64,000 nt of DNA, taken from positions 62,001 through 126,000 of the forward strand of contig DASQFN010000079.1 of the NCBI GenBank assembly GCA_035633115.1, given 5' to 3'. Of the stretch, positions 8,099 to 18,559 are shown one piece after another (position 1 is the first letter of the stretch; every line of letters starts with the position of its first letter). A program made the position numbers and the translations under genes. The notes under the pieces were generated by a model. It did not search any database, was not told the origin of the DNA, and saw only the letters and a program-made list of their open reading frames with translations. The stretch comes from Gemmatimonadaceae bacterium (lineage in GTDB: Bacteria > Gemmatimonadota > Gemmatimonadetes > Gemmatimonadales > Gemmatimonadaceae).

Positions 8099-9472
8099 AT
8101 GAGACCGATGCACCGTTCCGTCCTGTCAGCTCTCCTCATCGTTCTGCCCAGTGTTCTCCCGGCTCAGGCATCCTCACCTGCCCGGCCGTTCGGTACACTG
8201 CGGGAGCAAGCCGATACACAACAACGCTGGCTCGTCTCCCGCATGAGCACAGTCCTCCCCGCGGTGATGCGGAAATACAACGTGGACATGTGGGTCGTCC
8301 CGATGCGCGAGTACAACGAGGATCCGGTGTTCACGTCCATCGTTTCACCGACGACATTCGCCGCACGACGCAGAACCATCTATGTCTTCTCGATGCGAGG
8401 AGATTCCGTCGAGAGGATCGCCCTCGGCGGCAGCTCCCAGGGCGGAGTCTACACGGCGGTGCGCTCTACACAGGCAGCTGCGGGCCCCGCAGGCTCACGT
8501 GGCGAGCGCAATGCAGAGCTGTGGGGCGATGAACAGTGGCAGGCACTGAAGAAAGTCATCGAGGAACGCAACCCGAGAAGCATCGCGGTGAACGTCTCGC
8601 GAGTGTTTGCATTCAGCGACGGCCTCAGCGCCGGCGAGATGGAAGGAATGCGCGACGCACTCGGTGAAAAATGGACGAGTCACTTCGTTCGGCACGATGG
8701 ACTTGCGCTGGATCTCATCGCAACACGACTGCCGGATGAGGCCGCATTCTACAGGAGAATGCAGGAGCTGGTGTGGGCGATCATCGACAGCGCGTTCTCC
8801 AGCGCAGTGATCACTCCAGGCGTCACCACCACTCAGGACGTCGTCTGGTGGATGCGCCAGAGGGTCAACGACCTTGGCCTCAGCAGCTGGTTCCAGCCGT
8901 CGGTTGACGTGCAGCGCCGCGGCGTCACCGAAGCTGAGCTCGGAGCGAATCCGATAATACAGCGTGGCGATGTGCTCCACTGCGACTTCGGGATCGTCGC
9001 ACTGCGTCTCAACACCGACACACAGCACATGGGGTACATTCTGCGCGAAGGCGAAACTGCTCCGCCCGCAGGTCTCGTTGCCGCGCTTCGCCGAGGCAAT
9101 CGGCTTCAGGACATCGTGATGTCGGAGATCAAGCCAGGCCGCACCGGCAACGAGGTGCTGCGATCTTCACTCGCGCGCATGCGTGCCGAGGGAATCGACG
9201 GAACGGTCTACACGCATCCTATAGGTATACACGGGCATGGTGCCGGTCCGCTCATCGGCCTCTGGGATTACCAGAACGGAGTACCCGGCCGGGGTGATGC
9301 GAAGATAATCCCGTCGATGTGGTTCTCGATCGAGCTTCAGGCTACGTCACCGGTGGCCGAGTGGAACGGCCAGCGCGTCCGCATGGCTCTCGAGGAAGAC
9401 ATGACGATCGACGCAAGAGGTGCCAACGCCTGGGCACTCAGACGCCAGACAGATTTTCATCTGATCCGTTGA
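8099..9472 (+). CDS. M24 family metallopeptidase (Xaa-Pro aminopeptidase-like), exported
   Basis: The 457-residue protein has a Sec signal peptide (SVLSALLIVLPSVLPAQAS), an N-terminal creatinase-like domain (VDMWVVPMREYNEDPVF) and a C-terminal pita-bread domain. Metal-ligand candidates occur in order: HCDFG and NTDTQHMGY (Asp, Asp), THPIGIHGHGAGP (His), SIELQ and ALEEDMTI (Glu, Glu). Family members remove N-terminal residues before proline. It follows the M20 gene by 33 bp in the same direction, so a peptide or amino-acid scavenging operon is likely. Confidence 0.8.
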   Translation: MRPMHRSVLSALLIVLPSVLPAQASSPARPFGTLREQADTQQRWLVSRMSTVLPAVMRKYNVDMWVVPMREYNEDPVFTSIVSPTTFAARRRTIYVFSMRGDSVERIALGGSSQGGVYTAVRSTQAAAGPAGSRGERNAELWGDEQWQALKKVIEERNPRSIAVNVSRVFAFSDGLSAGEMEGMRDALGEKWTSHFVRHDGLALDLIATRLPDEAAFYRRMQELVWAIIDSAFSSAVITPGVTTTQDVVWWMRQRVNDLGLSSWFQPSVDVQRRGVTEAELGANPIIQRGDVLHCDFGIVALRLNTDTQHMGYILREGETAPPAGLVAALRRGNRLQDIVMSEIKPGRTGNEVLRSSLARMRAEGIDGTVYTHPIGIHGHGAGPLIGLWDYQNGVPGRGDAKIIPSMWFSIELQATSPVAEWNGQRVRMALEEDMTIDARGANAWALRRQTDFHLIR

Positions 9473-9504
9473 CGCCCACCCGAGCGACACGAGGAGTGCT
9501 GGTA

Positions 9505-9650
9505 GAGGTTGATTTGAGATCGGAGAGTTTTTTTTGGATCCTATTGCCAGTTTTGGCATTTAGTCTGATTGCTGACCACAGACGCTCAATTGGGTAATGC
9601 CAAAACTGGCAATGAGATCCAAAAAAACTCTCCGATCTCAAATCAGCCTC
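9505..9650. repeat. 146-bp near-perfect inverted repeat (55-56 bp arms)
   Basis: The left arm (9505-9560) and right arm (9596-9650) are reverse complements over about 55 bp with only two or three mismatches, separated by a 35-base loop. Each arm contains a run of seven or eight T (left) or A (right). The transcript would form a very long hairpin between the M24 gene and the DUF445 gene. It could be a bidirectional terminator, a MITE-like element or a cruciform. No transposase or obvious flanking target duplication is seen. Confidence 0.85.
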
Positions 9651-9676
9651 AACAACTGCCACATGAGGCATCACCA

Positions 9677-10945
9677 TTGACATCGCTTGCAGACAACTCG
9701 CTGCCGATTGCAGGCTTCGACGAGAAGCTTCGCGCGAAGCAGCTCCAGGAAATGAAGCTGCGTGCCGCCGGCCTGCTTATTCTCGCCGCGGTTGCCTTCG
9801 CGATCTCTCACTACCTTCGCGCGGAATACCCGTGGCTCGGCTGGGTCCAGGCATTTTCGGAGGCAGCGGTGGTCGGCGGACTGGCGGACTGGTTTGCTGT
9901 CACCGCGCTGTTCCGGCACCCGCTTGGGATCCCGATTCCCCACACAGCCATCATTCCCACCCGAAAGGATCGCGTCGGCGAGGTACTCGGCGCATTCGTC
10001 GAGCGCAATTTTCTGAACCGTCAGGTAATCGAGCAGCGGCTGCTCGAGGCGCGGCTCGGCGAACGACTGGCAAGATTTCTCAGCGAGCCCGCCAACAGCA
10101 GGGCCGTTGCGCGTCATGCTGCCCGCGGTCTTGTCGCGGCTGCCGAATCGCTGCGCGACGACGATGTCCAGTCGATGATCGATTCAGCAATTCTCGACCG
10201 CATCAAGGCTGCGCGCGTCGCGCCATTCATCGGCAGAGGATTGTCGCTGATCACCGCAGGCAACCGGCACCAGGAGCTGCTCGACGAAGGGATCCGCCTC
10301 GCGGCGCGCGCGGTGACGGAGAACGAGGACATCATTCGGCGGCGGATCGAAGCGGAAACGCCGTGGTGGATTCCGGGCGCGGTGGATGAAAAGATCCTGC
10401 GAAAAATCGTTGACGGGATCGAGCGGACGCTGAAAGAGGTCGGTGACGACGTCAATCACCCGCTTCGCAAGCGGTTCGACGCGGCGCTCGCGAAGTTCAT
10501 CGACGACTTGCACAATTCCCCCGAAGTCATGGAACGCGCGGAGCAGCTCAAGGACGAGATGTTGAGCGCCGATGCAGTACGGCACTTTTCATCGTCGATC
10601 TGGGCGGACACAAAGGCGAGTCTCGTTCGTCGAGCCGAGCGCGCGGAAGAGACCGATGTCGACGCGATTTCGAAGGGGCTGGCGCGGCTCGGCGCGGCGA
10701 TCCTCGACGATCCCGAGCTGCTCGAGCGCGTGGACGGGTGGCTGCGCAACGGCGTGCTCGGTCTGGTGGAGCGGTACCAGTCGGAAGTGAGCGAGCTGAT
10801 CGCGATCACCGTGCGCGGCTGGGATCCGACGGCGACATCCGAGAGAATCGAGCTGGCGATCGGTCGTGATCTGCAGTTTATCCGAATCAACGGCACCGTC
10901 GTTGGAGGCCTGGTCGGGTTGCTTCTGTACGCGATCACGCGCTAA
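9677..10945 (+). CDS. DUF445 membrane-associated protein
   Basis: The conserved DUF445 core is clear: GLADWFAVTALFRHPLGIPI, PHTAIIPTRKDRVGEVLGAF, and a C-terminal transmembrane segment after IGRDLQFIRINGTVVGGLVG. An N-terminal transmembrane helix lies at AGLLILAAVAFAISHYL and the long middle part is helical. The family (YjiN type) has no established biochemical role. The open frame begins at 9569, but those first codons are the right arm of the inverted repeat. I therefore chose the in-frame TTG at 9677; ATG 9752 is another option. Confidence 0.8.
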   Translation: MTSLADNSLPIAGFDEKLRAKQLQEMKLRAAGLLILAAVAFAISHYLRAEYPWLGWVQAFSEAAVVGGLADWFAVTALFRHPLGIPIPHTAIIPTRKDRVGEVLGAFVERNFLNRQVIEQRLLEARLGERLARFLSEPANSRAVARHAARGLVAAAESLRDDDVQSMIDSAILDRIKAARVAPFIGRGLSLITAGNRHQELLDEGIRLAARAVTENEDIIRRRIEAETPWWIPGAVDEKILRKIVDGIERTLKEVGDDVNHPLRKRFDAALAKFIDDLHNSPEVMERAEQLKDEMLSADAVRHFSSSIWADTKASLVRRAERAEETDVDAISKGLARLGAAILDDPELLERVDGWLRNGVLGLVERYQSEVSELIAITVRGWDPTATSERIELAIGRDLQFIRINGTVVGGLVGLLLYAITR

Positions 10946-11501
10946 TCATGTTAGACAACCCCCAACTGGTCGGTTCAGCGACGCGTGTCCTGACTGTTGA
11001 ATTTGGACAAGCCATCGCGAGCGCTGCGTACCCGAAGTCAACGGCGGCGCATTTCAGCAACATACGGCAGGTGGAGCAGCTGCCTTACACGGAAGACCCG
11101 GACAACCTCAACACGGCGCCAGGCGCTTCCGGTTGCAGTTGACTGGCGACGGTAGCAAGAACTGTGGCTGGATCCGCTACGGCACCACAGATGTGAGCGG
11201 GAATCATGTGCCTCTGACCGTTAATATTGGCGGTGTCGATATCGTCAGTGCCCCGCTCACCGTGCAAGCGATATCGCAGAACAAGTGGCTCGCAACTTCG
11301 CAGCCGAACGGGGACGGAAAACACGTCGCGCTCTGCGAGACGTTGGTCAAGGGTGTTACCCGCTACACGGGTGCCTACGACATTCCGGTGCAACTCCAGG
11401 CTTGCAAAAAAATTTTCACCGCGCGTAGACGGGGCAACCACGGTGTACGGACGGGAGGATAGGTAAGAGTTAGCCCGGCAACATGGGTAAGTCTTCGATC
11501 G
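10946..11501. other. Low-information region with one weak ORF
   Basis: No confident gene is seen in this stretch. A 109-codon frame at 11133-11462 (with GSKNCGWIRYGTTD and IGGVDIVSAPLTVQ) has weak coding character and could be the C-terminal part of an exported beta-rich protein, with an upstream piece in another frame (10948-11142). Together these suggest a decayed gene rather than an active one. Confidence 0.3.
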
Positions 11502-11831
11502 GTGTTGTTGTTGCTGTTTCGGCTTTTCTATCCTCCTTTGGTGTGGTGTCATTGGTCTTCCAGCAGTGGCATCGTCGCGCTGGTTTGGGCCACGCTCATT
11601 GGCGTGTCGACGCTATACACCAAACAGCATTACGTAGTCGACGTGATCGGCGGCATCGCCATCGCCTACGCGGCGTACGCGCTGTTTCTGCGGGGCTACC
11701 GGCGCGAGACCATCGCCGACATTGACCGGCGTCTCGCACCGAAGCGGGCGTTGAGAGCTGTCTGGCTTTACGGCGCTATTGTCGCTTTCCTGTGGACGTA
11801 CAGGCTCGCGGTCAGCTGGATGACAACGTAG
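11502..11831 (+). pseudogene. PAP2-family phosphatase/membrane protein, C-terminal fragment
   Basis: The frame encodes SSSSGIVALVWATLIGVSTL followed by YTKQHYVVDVIGGIAIAYAA, the last PAP2 motif (S, H and D spaced as in acid phosphatases), and two transmembrane helices. The usual first motifs (K..RP and PSGH) are missing, so only the C-terminal third remains. It is likely a truncated membrane lipid phosphatase remnant whose 5' end was lost in the preceding low-information region. Confidence 0.6.
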
Positions 11832-11851
11832 TCACCTGGACCCACGCGGGT

Positions 11852-13663
11852 CTAGCGACTTAGGCCGGCGACGCGCTGAAGCGAGTCGGGCACCATCCGG
11901 CCGAACTCATCGAATAACGTGATGCCCGACGCTTTCACAACGTCTTTGAACTGTTCGTACGTCAGACCTGCCCCCTTCAGGAAGGGCTGCAGTGCGTCAA
12001 TCTGCGTTTGGAGATCGCCTTTCGTCCGACTGCCAAGCAGGCCGCCCTTGCGAGTAGCTCCCTGCGTGAAGGACTTTCGCGCACCAGGATTTGCCAGCAG
12101 TCCAGAGGCGGCAGCTCGGGCTCTGGTTCTGATTGTCCCCTGGGCTCTGCGCACTGAGTCGCTTTTGAAATCGGCGACACGCTTGGCCGAGTCAGCCTGC
12201 AGTGAGTCCTTTTTTGCCGCCGCCAGCTTCGCCGCATCGGCTCGCGCTTTCTTGAGCGAGTCGGCACGTGCCTGCGAATCAAGCTGAGGCGCGGCAGCCA
12301 CGTTCTGAGGCAGCGCCCCTGGCTGAGGGTCGCCGGCTCCCGGCGCAGGCAGCCCCGGCGCGGGCGAGTTGACGGCCGGAACAGCCGACGGTGCAGAAGT
12401 GTCAACCGAAGAATTGACGGTTGAACGTTGCGAAAGGAAGATTGCGCCGGCAATGACGGGGATGAACAGTGCAAGCCCACCGATAAGCTGCTGACTCCGC
12501 CTCCCGAGGGTGCGCCGGCTCTTGTACGTCTCCCTCAGAATGAACGGTTCATCAGTAGTAGAGATTGCCCGACCTTCCGTCGGCGTGGCGGGCGCTGCGA
12601 TTGGACCCGTTGTGGGCGACACCTCGATTGGACCTGAGGTCGACGGCACCTCGATTGGACCCGAGGTCGCCGATGCTGCGACTGGGCCTGGAGTTGGCGA
12701 CACTTCGAGTGGCTGTGTAGCGGGCGACACAGCCTTCAGGCCGGTGATAGGCGGCACCACAGTCAGGATCGTAGGCTCGAGACGCGGAATCTTGTGCTCA
12801 AACGTCCTGATCTCGCCCGAAGCAGTAGAGAATGAATCGAGAGAATCGAGCAGCATCCTCGCAGTTGCCGGTCGCTCATCCGGCTCCTTCGAAAGACACT
12901 GCATTACGAGCGCCGACAACGATCGCGGGACATCCGGCCGCACTTCGATCAGTGGCTTCGGATCCTCAGACAGAACGGCAACGAGAATTTTCGCGGGAGT
13001 AGTCGCTGCGAATGGCGATCTTCCATTCAGCAGCTCGTAGGCAAGCAGTCCGAGCGCGTAAATGTCGATGCGATGGTCGGCGGTCGGATCGCCGGCGAGC
13101 TGTTCGGGAGCCATGTACGCGGGCGTGCCGATCGCCGTGCCGGTCTGCGTCACCCCCGCCGCGGGCATCGACGCATTGAGCGCCTTCGCGACGCCGAAAT
13201 CGGTGACGAGAGCGTATGTGCCCGACCGCAGAATGTTCGCGGCCTTGATGTCGCGATGAACTACGCCTTCGCCATGAGCGTAATCGAGAGCTTCGCCGAC
13301 ATGGAAAAGAATGCGCACGACTTCCTGGACCGGCATCGGCCCGTGCTTCTCGACCGCGGACCTGAGAGATTCGCCGGCGATGAACGGCATCGTGTACCAC
13401 ACGAGGTCTTCGTGCTCGCCGGCTGAGAGCAGCGGGACGATGTGCGGGTGCTGAAGCTGCGCGGCGACCTTGATCTCCCGCTGGAATCGGCCCCGGTTCA
13501 CGTCGGCAATGAGCTCCGGCGAGAGGACCTTGACGACGATCTTTCGTCCGAGTGACCGGTCGACCGCGACGAACACTCGGCTCATACCTCCGCCGCCGAG
13601 CTCGCGCTCGAGGTTGTACGAGTCGGACAGGGCTTCTTTCAGTCGTTCTTCGAAGGTCGTCAT
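11852..13663 (-). CDS. Transmembrane Ser/Thr protein kinase
   Basis: The 603-residue product is a Hanks-type kinase. It has a glycine loop LGGGGMSRVFVAVD, the ATP Lys in IVVKVL, a catalytic loop HRDIKAANIL, DFGVAKAL and an activation segment ending GTPAYMAPEQL. The kinase domain spans about residues 15-275. A Pro/Thr linker with repeats of the type TSGPIEV lies at about 320-365. One transmembrane helix (GLALFIPVIAGAIFL, about 410) is followed by an Ala/Lys/Asp-rich extracytoplasmic tail. The tail has no PASTA repeats, so its ligand is unknown. It is monocistronic. Confidence 0.9.
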   Translation of the reverse strand: MTTFEERLKEALSDSYNLERELGGGGMSRVFVAVDRSLGRKIVVKVLSPELIADVNRGRFQREIKVAAQLQHPHIVPLLSAGEHEDLVWYTMPFIAGESLRSAVEKHGPMPVQEVVRILFHVGEALDYAHGEGVVHRDIKAANILRSGTYALVTDFGVAKALNASMPAAGVTQTGTAIGTPAYMAPEQLAGDPTADHRIDIYALGLLAYELLNGRSPFAATTPAKILVAVLSEDPKPLIEVRPDVPRSLSALVMQCLSKEPDERPATARMLLDSLDSFSTASGEIRTFEHKIPRLEPTILTVVPPITGLKAVSPATQPLEVSPTPGPVAASATSGPIEVPSTSGPIEVSPTTGPIAAPATPTEGRAISTTDEPFILRETYKSRRTLGRRSQQLIGGLALFIPVIAGAIFLSQRSTVNSSVDTSAPSAVPAVNSPAPGLPAPGAGDPQPGALPQNVAAAPQLDSQARADSLKKARADAAKLAAAKKDSLQADSAKRVADFKSDSVRRAQGTIRTRARAAASGLLANPGARKSFTQGATRKGGLLGSRTKGDLQTQIDALQPFLKGAGLTYEQFKDVVKASGITLFDEFGRMVPDSLQRVAGLSR

Positions 13664-13869
13664 TGCGGTGGTTTAGGGTGGCCGCCGGAAGAATATGGTA
13701 GTGCATCGTTCAAGCGCGCGCAATTTTCGCAAACGCACCGGTCGTTGCTGCACCAGATTTGCACCGCATATAATGGGACGAGCGACCAGCTCGCCCGAAT
13801 CACAGCGCACTAACCGAAGCGCGAGTTTTGCAAGCTACCTGTTCGAGCCGAGAGGCGTGGAGAAGTCAA

Positions 13870-14355
13870 ATGGTCAAGCCAGCAAAGAATACGATTTGCC
13901 TTTGGTACGATCGCGATGCCGAAGAAGCGGCACGGTTTTACGCCGATACCTTTCCCGATTCGTCCGTCGGCTCGGTGCTCCGCGCACCGGGAGACTTCCC
14001 GTCTGGGAAGAAAGGGGATGTGCTCACCGTGGACTTCACCGTGTTGGGCATTCCGTGCCTCGGGCTCAACGGCGGACCTACGTTCAAGCACAACGAAGCG
14101 TTCTCGTTTCAGGTGGCAACGGAGGACCAGGCCGAAACGGACCGCTACTGGAACGCAATCGTCGGCAACGGCGGTCAGGAAAGTGCGTGCGGGTGGTGCA
14201 AGGACAAATGGGGATTGTCGTGGCAAATCACGCCGATCGCCCTCACTCAAGCGATCACGGATCCCGATCCCGCTGCCGCGAAGCGTGCCTTCGATGCGAT
14301 GCTGGAGATGAAAAACATCGACATCGCTGCAATCGAAGCGGCGCGCCGCGGTTGA
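13870..14355 (+). CDS. VOC family protein (PhnB/3-demethylubiquinone methyltransferase-like fold)
   Basis: The 161-residue protein starts KPAKNTICLWYDRDAEEAARF and has the PhnB-like glyoxalase/VOC pattern: FYADTFPDSSVGSVLR, LGLNGGPTFKHNEAFSFQV, CGWCKDKWGLSWQITP and a C-terminal helix AKRAFDAMLEMKNIDI. NCBI-type names for this family call it a 3-demethylubiquinone-9 3-methyltransferase domain, but the fold is VOC and no methyltransferase motif is visible. The ATG at 13870 begins the conserved N-terminus. Confidence 0.85.
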   Translation: MVKPAKNTICLWYDRDAEEAARFYADTFPDSSVGSVLRAPGDFPSGKKGDVLTVDFTVLGIPCLGLNGGPTFKHNEAFSFQVATEDQAETDRYWNAIVGNGGQESACGWCKDKWGLSWQITPIALTQAITDPDPAAAKRAFDAMLEMKNIDIAAIEAARRG

Positions 14356-14409
14356 AGCTCGCGATGACATTGGTCAACCCTGAGTTCCCTCGAGGTCAGG
14401 GCGATTCGC

Positions 14410-15854
<1,445 letters not shown>

Positions 15855-15923
15855 TTCTTTGAATGTATACGCTCACCGTTCGCACGGAATCCGCTCTACG
15901 CCTCGTTCTGCCTGCTTTGACGC

Positions 15924-17156
15924 TTGCGCGGTTGGCGTTTTCTCGTGCAACTTCGTATCGTGCCGCCACGCGCTACACGCAAACCGACTCTCCTCTCGGC
16001 CTTCACTGGAGCGGGCGGCCTCGACCTCGGCCTTCATCGAGCCGGATTTCTATCGATTGGAACCATTGAACGCGACGCATTCGCGCGCACGACCATTGAG
16101 GAGAATGGTCTTTGGCCTCTGCTAGAACCTGGCGACATCGTCGAACTCGCGTGTTCGCTAACGCCGGCAGACGTGGGACTCAAAATCATGGAGCTTGGGA
16201 TTTTGGCAGGAGCACCGCCCTGCCAGCCTTTCTCAAAAGCCTCCCAATGGGCACGGAGCGGACGAACAGGACTTACGGATCGACGAAGCAGCTGCGTTTG
16301 GTCCTTCTTTGAGCTGGCGGCACGCTTCCTCCCCCAAGTGGTGCTACTAGAAAACGTACCCGGTTTCGTGAGGGGGGAAACCTCGGCGCTGAAACCCATA
16401 CAGGCGCGATTTGAAGAGATTAATTCAAAGTATGGAACACAATATCGCGTCGCCCACGCGATAGTAGATGCGTGCGACTTCGGGGTTCCACAGCATCGAG
16501 AGCGGGCCATCATCGTCGCGCTCCGCGACGGAGCGCAATTCAGATGGCCACTTCCTACCCATTCAGTTGCTCCGATCCGTTCATACGACGCGATCGGCGG
16601 GTTGAGGCCGGAAATACTTCCCTTGCCGCGCGGAAAATGGGCGCGTCTGTTAAAGTCGATACCGGAAGGTCGAAACTATCTCTTCCACACTCCGGGAGAT
16701 AGAGGCGAACCACTCTTCGGACGTAGAACGAGATTTTGGTCTTTTCTTTTGAAACTCGCAAAGAACGAACCATCGTGGACGCTCCCCGCCCAGCCAGGCC
16801 CGTCAACAGGGCCATTTCATTGGACCGGTCGGCCTCTGGCAATCGAGGAAATGCTCCGCCTACAATCCTTTCCAAAGGAGTGGAAAGTTAGCGGGTCCCG
16901 GCAAGAGCAAATCCGACAAGTTGGCAACGCCACTCCGCCTCTATTGGCCGAGGTGATTGGGCGCGCTGTCGGGCGTCAAGTTTTTCAGAAGCGGTATCGC
17001 GGTGGCCCGTCTCTCGCCATTGCGCGGAAAACGAGGATCCCCGGCCCCATAGAACCAGGGACGGTTCCTTCTGAGTATACAAATCTTAAAGGCGACCATT
17101 CCGCTCACGCAGGCAGTGGCAAAGGACCGAAACCGCGTATCGTTGCCGCGTCGTGA
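15924..17156 (+). CDS. DNA (cytosine-5) methyltransferase, Dcm type
   Basis: All main C5-methyltransferase motifs are visible: motif I TLLSAFTGAGGLDLG, motif IV GAPPCQPFSKAS with the catalytic Cys, motif VI VLLENVPGF, motif VIII PQHRERAIIV and motif X RQVGNATPPLLAEVI. The variable target-recognition region lies at about residues 210-320. The first 20 residues are uncertain, since several alternative starts exist. The gene overlaps the vsr gene and is the first gene after the riboswitch-proximal edge of the island. It probably modifies a specific sequence as part of a restriction-modification module with the neighbouring genes. Confidence 0.93.
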   Translation: MRGWRFLVQLRIVPPRATRKPTLLSAFTGAGGLDLGLHRAGFLSIGTIERDAFARTTIEENGLWPLLEPGDIVELACSLTPADVGLKIMELGILAGAPPCQPFSKASQWARSGRTGLTDRRSSCVWSFFELAARFLPQVVLLENVPGFVRGETSALKPIQARFEEINSKYGTQYRVAHAIVDACDFGVPQHRERAIIVALRDGAQFRWPLPTHSVAPIRSYDAIGGLRPEILPLPRGKWARLLKSIPEGRNYLFHTPGDRGEPLFGRRTRFWSFLLKLAKNEPSWTLPAQPGPSTGPFHWTGRPLAIEEMLRLQSFPKEWKVSGSRQEQIRQVGNATPPLLAEVIGRAVGRQVFQKRYRGGPSLAIARKTRIPGPIEPGTVPSEYTNLKGDHSAHAGSGKGPKPRIVAAS

Positions 17157-17616
17157 CGCGAAGCGGCCGGTTCGCAAGACCCCTTCTTTCCACGGACTAA
17201 AACCGAAGAGTCAACTATCGAGCCGGGTCGCGCGTTCAAATAAGAGAACTAACACACGGCCTGAAATTGACCTATGCCGCGCGCTTTCTACCATAGGGAT
17301 TCCATTCGTTCGCCATCGGCGGGGCTTGCCCGGCAGTCCAGATATCGTAATTGAGCGTCGCCGCACAGCAATATTTTGTGATGGAGATTTTTGGCACGGG
17401 CGCGATTGGGTGAAACGACGTGCGAGCCTTTTGAGGGGAACCAACTCGTCCTATTGGGTCGAGAAAATAGGCACTAATCGGAAACGTGATCGACGAGTGA
17501 ATCGCGAGCTGCGCTCTCTGTCTTGGTCCGTAATACGTGTTTGGGAAAGTGACGTAAGAAGGGATCCGGACAGAGTTGCCCGCCTCATCCAGAAAACGTT
17601 GGGATCACGACGGTGA
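17116..17616 (+). CDS. vsr: Very short patch repair endonuclease (Vsr)
   Basis: The 166-residue protein carries the Vsr signature: NKRTNTRPEIDLCRALSTIG, FVRHRRGLPGSPDIVI, FCDGDFWHGRDW (with the metal-site Asp) and NRELRSLSWSVIRVWESDV. Vsr nicks T:G mismatches that arise by deamination of 5-methylcytosine, which matches the adjacent methyltransferase. The GTG start overlaps the methyltransferase 3' end by about 40 bp. The first 35 residues are basic and may be a later in-frame extension. It ends two bases from the convergent downstream gene. Confidence 0.92.
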   Translation: MAKDRNRVSLPRRDAKRPVRKTPSFHGLKPKSQLSSRVARSNKRTNTRPEIDLCRALSTIGIPFVRHRRGLPGSPDIVIERRRTAIFCDGDFWHGRDWVKRRASLLRGTNSSYWVEKIGTNRKRDRRVNRELRSLSWSVIRVWESDVRRDPDRVARLIQKTLGSRR

Positions 17617-17617
17617 G

Positions 17618-18559
17618 TCAATTCGATAAGGGCCAATTCTCATCAGTTGCCCCTAATCGTTGTGCCTCCCGTCTCGACCAATTGAGCACCTGCTTCTGGA
17701 GACCAAACCTAAGGGGCAGAACAAGCCTCGCGACACGATGCCGGTCAAGCACTACGTTGGTGGCTCGTCTCAAATCATCCCACCGCTCATCTCCCATGGG
17801 AATTGAGAAAGGAACTGCTAGGCAGCTGAGGGGATCTTTGCCGAAATCGATGTAGCCCCGCCACACATCCGGGATGATATCCCGTCCTTTCTTGTGCCAT
17901 TTGAGCTGCACAGTGCACTGGACAAGTGCAACAACAAAGCCGAGCCTTCCATCATCAAAAGGCAACCACGCAACAACATCAACACCACCATCGCCACTGT
18001 GGCCGCGGAACGGACCTCGGCCAACAGGTAGGGATAACTGGTCCGCCAACCATGGAACTGCGTCTGAAAACCTACCAGGTCTGTCACCTGAAGCAGGCGA
18101 CCCGAACCGCAATGATTGGCAGCAGGGTCCGAGGTAGCCTTTGATCGCCTCTGCCACTACGAGATCGAACATTTCGTCGATCTCCCGATGACGGGATTCT
18201 TTTCTCATTGCAGGACTGGTGGACACGAGTAGCAAGAATACATATGGGACTTGCCGTCGTGTTACGTAAAGTCGTACTCCCCCCGAAATGTCCTCCACCG
18301 AAAAAGGATATCCTTCGCCGCCCACTCGCTTCCGTCGTTGGACCTCGAGAAGCACTTCCTCGAGGGCAATATCGAAATCCGTCGGCGCCAAATCATCTAT
18401 TCCACCGCGATCGTCGGGAAAAACCGTCGTTCGCAGTTGCCGCCGTAGCCAGGTTTGCGACGCGTGGGTGCGATTCAGCAACAACATGGTAAGCTCCAAC
18501 CAATCGGCAAGAGCATTGGGATCATCGCTACTTGGAAACGTTACTCTAAGGCGGCCCAT
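17618..18559 (-). CDS. PD-(D/E)XK-like putative restriction endonuclease
   Basis: This 313-residue protein belongs to no named family I recognise. Around residues 185-225 it reads GHSGDGGVDVVAWLPFDDG, then GFVVALVQCTVQLKWHKKGR. The GDxGVDVV...QC...K layout is typical of Mrr-like PD-(D/E)XK nucleases, with Asp and Gln/Lys as metal-site residues. The N-terminal half (WLELTMLLLNRTHASQTWLR) is helical. It starts at the stop of the ParB-like gene, so the two are one operon converging on the methyltransferase-vsr pair. I infer it is the nuclease of this module. Confidence 0.6.
   Translation of the reverse strand: MGRLRVTFPSSDDPNALADWLELTMLLLNRTHASQTWLRRQLRTTVFPDDRGGIDDLAPTDFDIALEEVLLEVQRRKRVGGEGYPFSVEDISGGVRLYVTRRQVPYVFLLLVSTSPAMRKESRHREIDEMFDLVVAEAIKGYLGPCCQSLRFGSPASGDRPGRFSDAVPWLADQLSLPVGRGPFRGHSGDGGVDVVAWLPFDDGRLGFVVALVQCTVQLKWHKKGRDIIPDVWRGYIDFGKDPLSCLAVPFSIPMGDERWDDLRRATNVVLDRHRVARLVLPLRFGLQKQVLNWSRREAQRLGATDENWPLSN

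Noticed and set aside
9505-9650. Sequencing adapter carry-over in the inverted repeat
   Set aside because: The arm contains GAGATCGGAGAG, which recalls common adapter sequence but does not match it. The arms extend 55 bp with diverged positions, so a natural repeat is more likely.
12590-12720. CRISPR-like array
   Set aside because: The repeats are in frame within the kinase gene, have no unique spacers of constant length and no cas genes are present.
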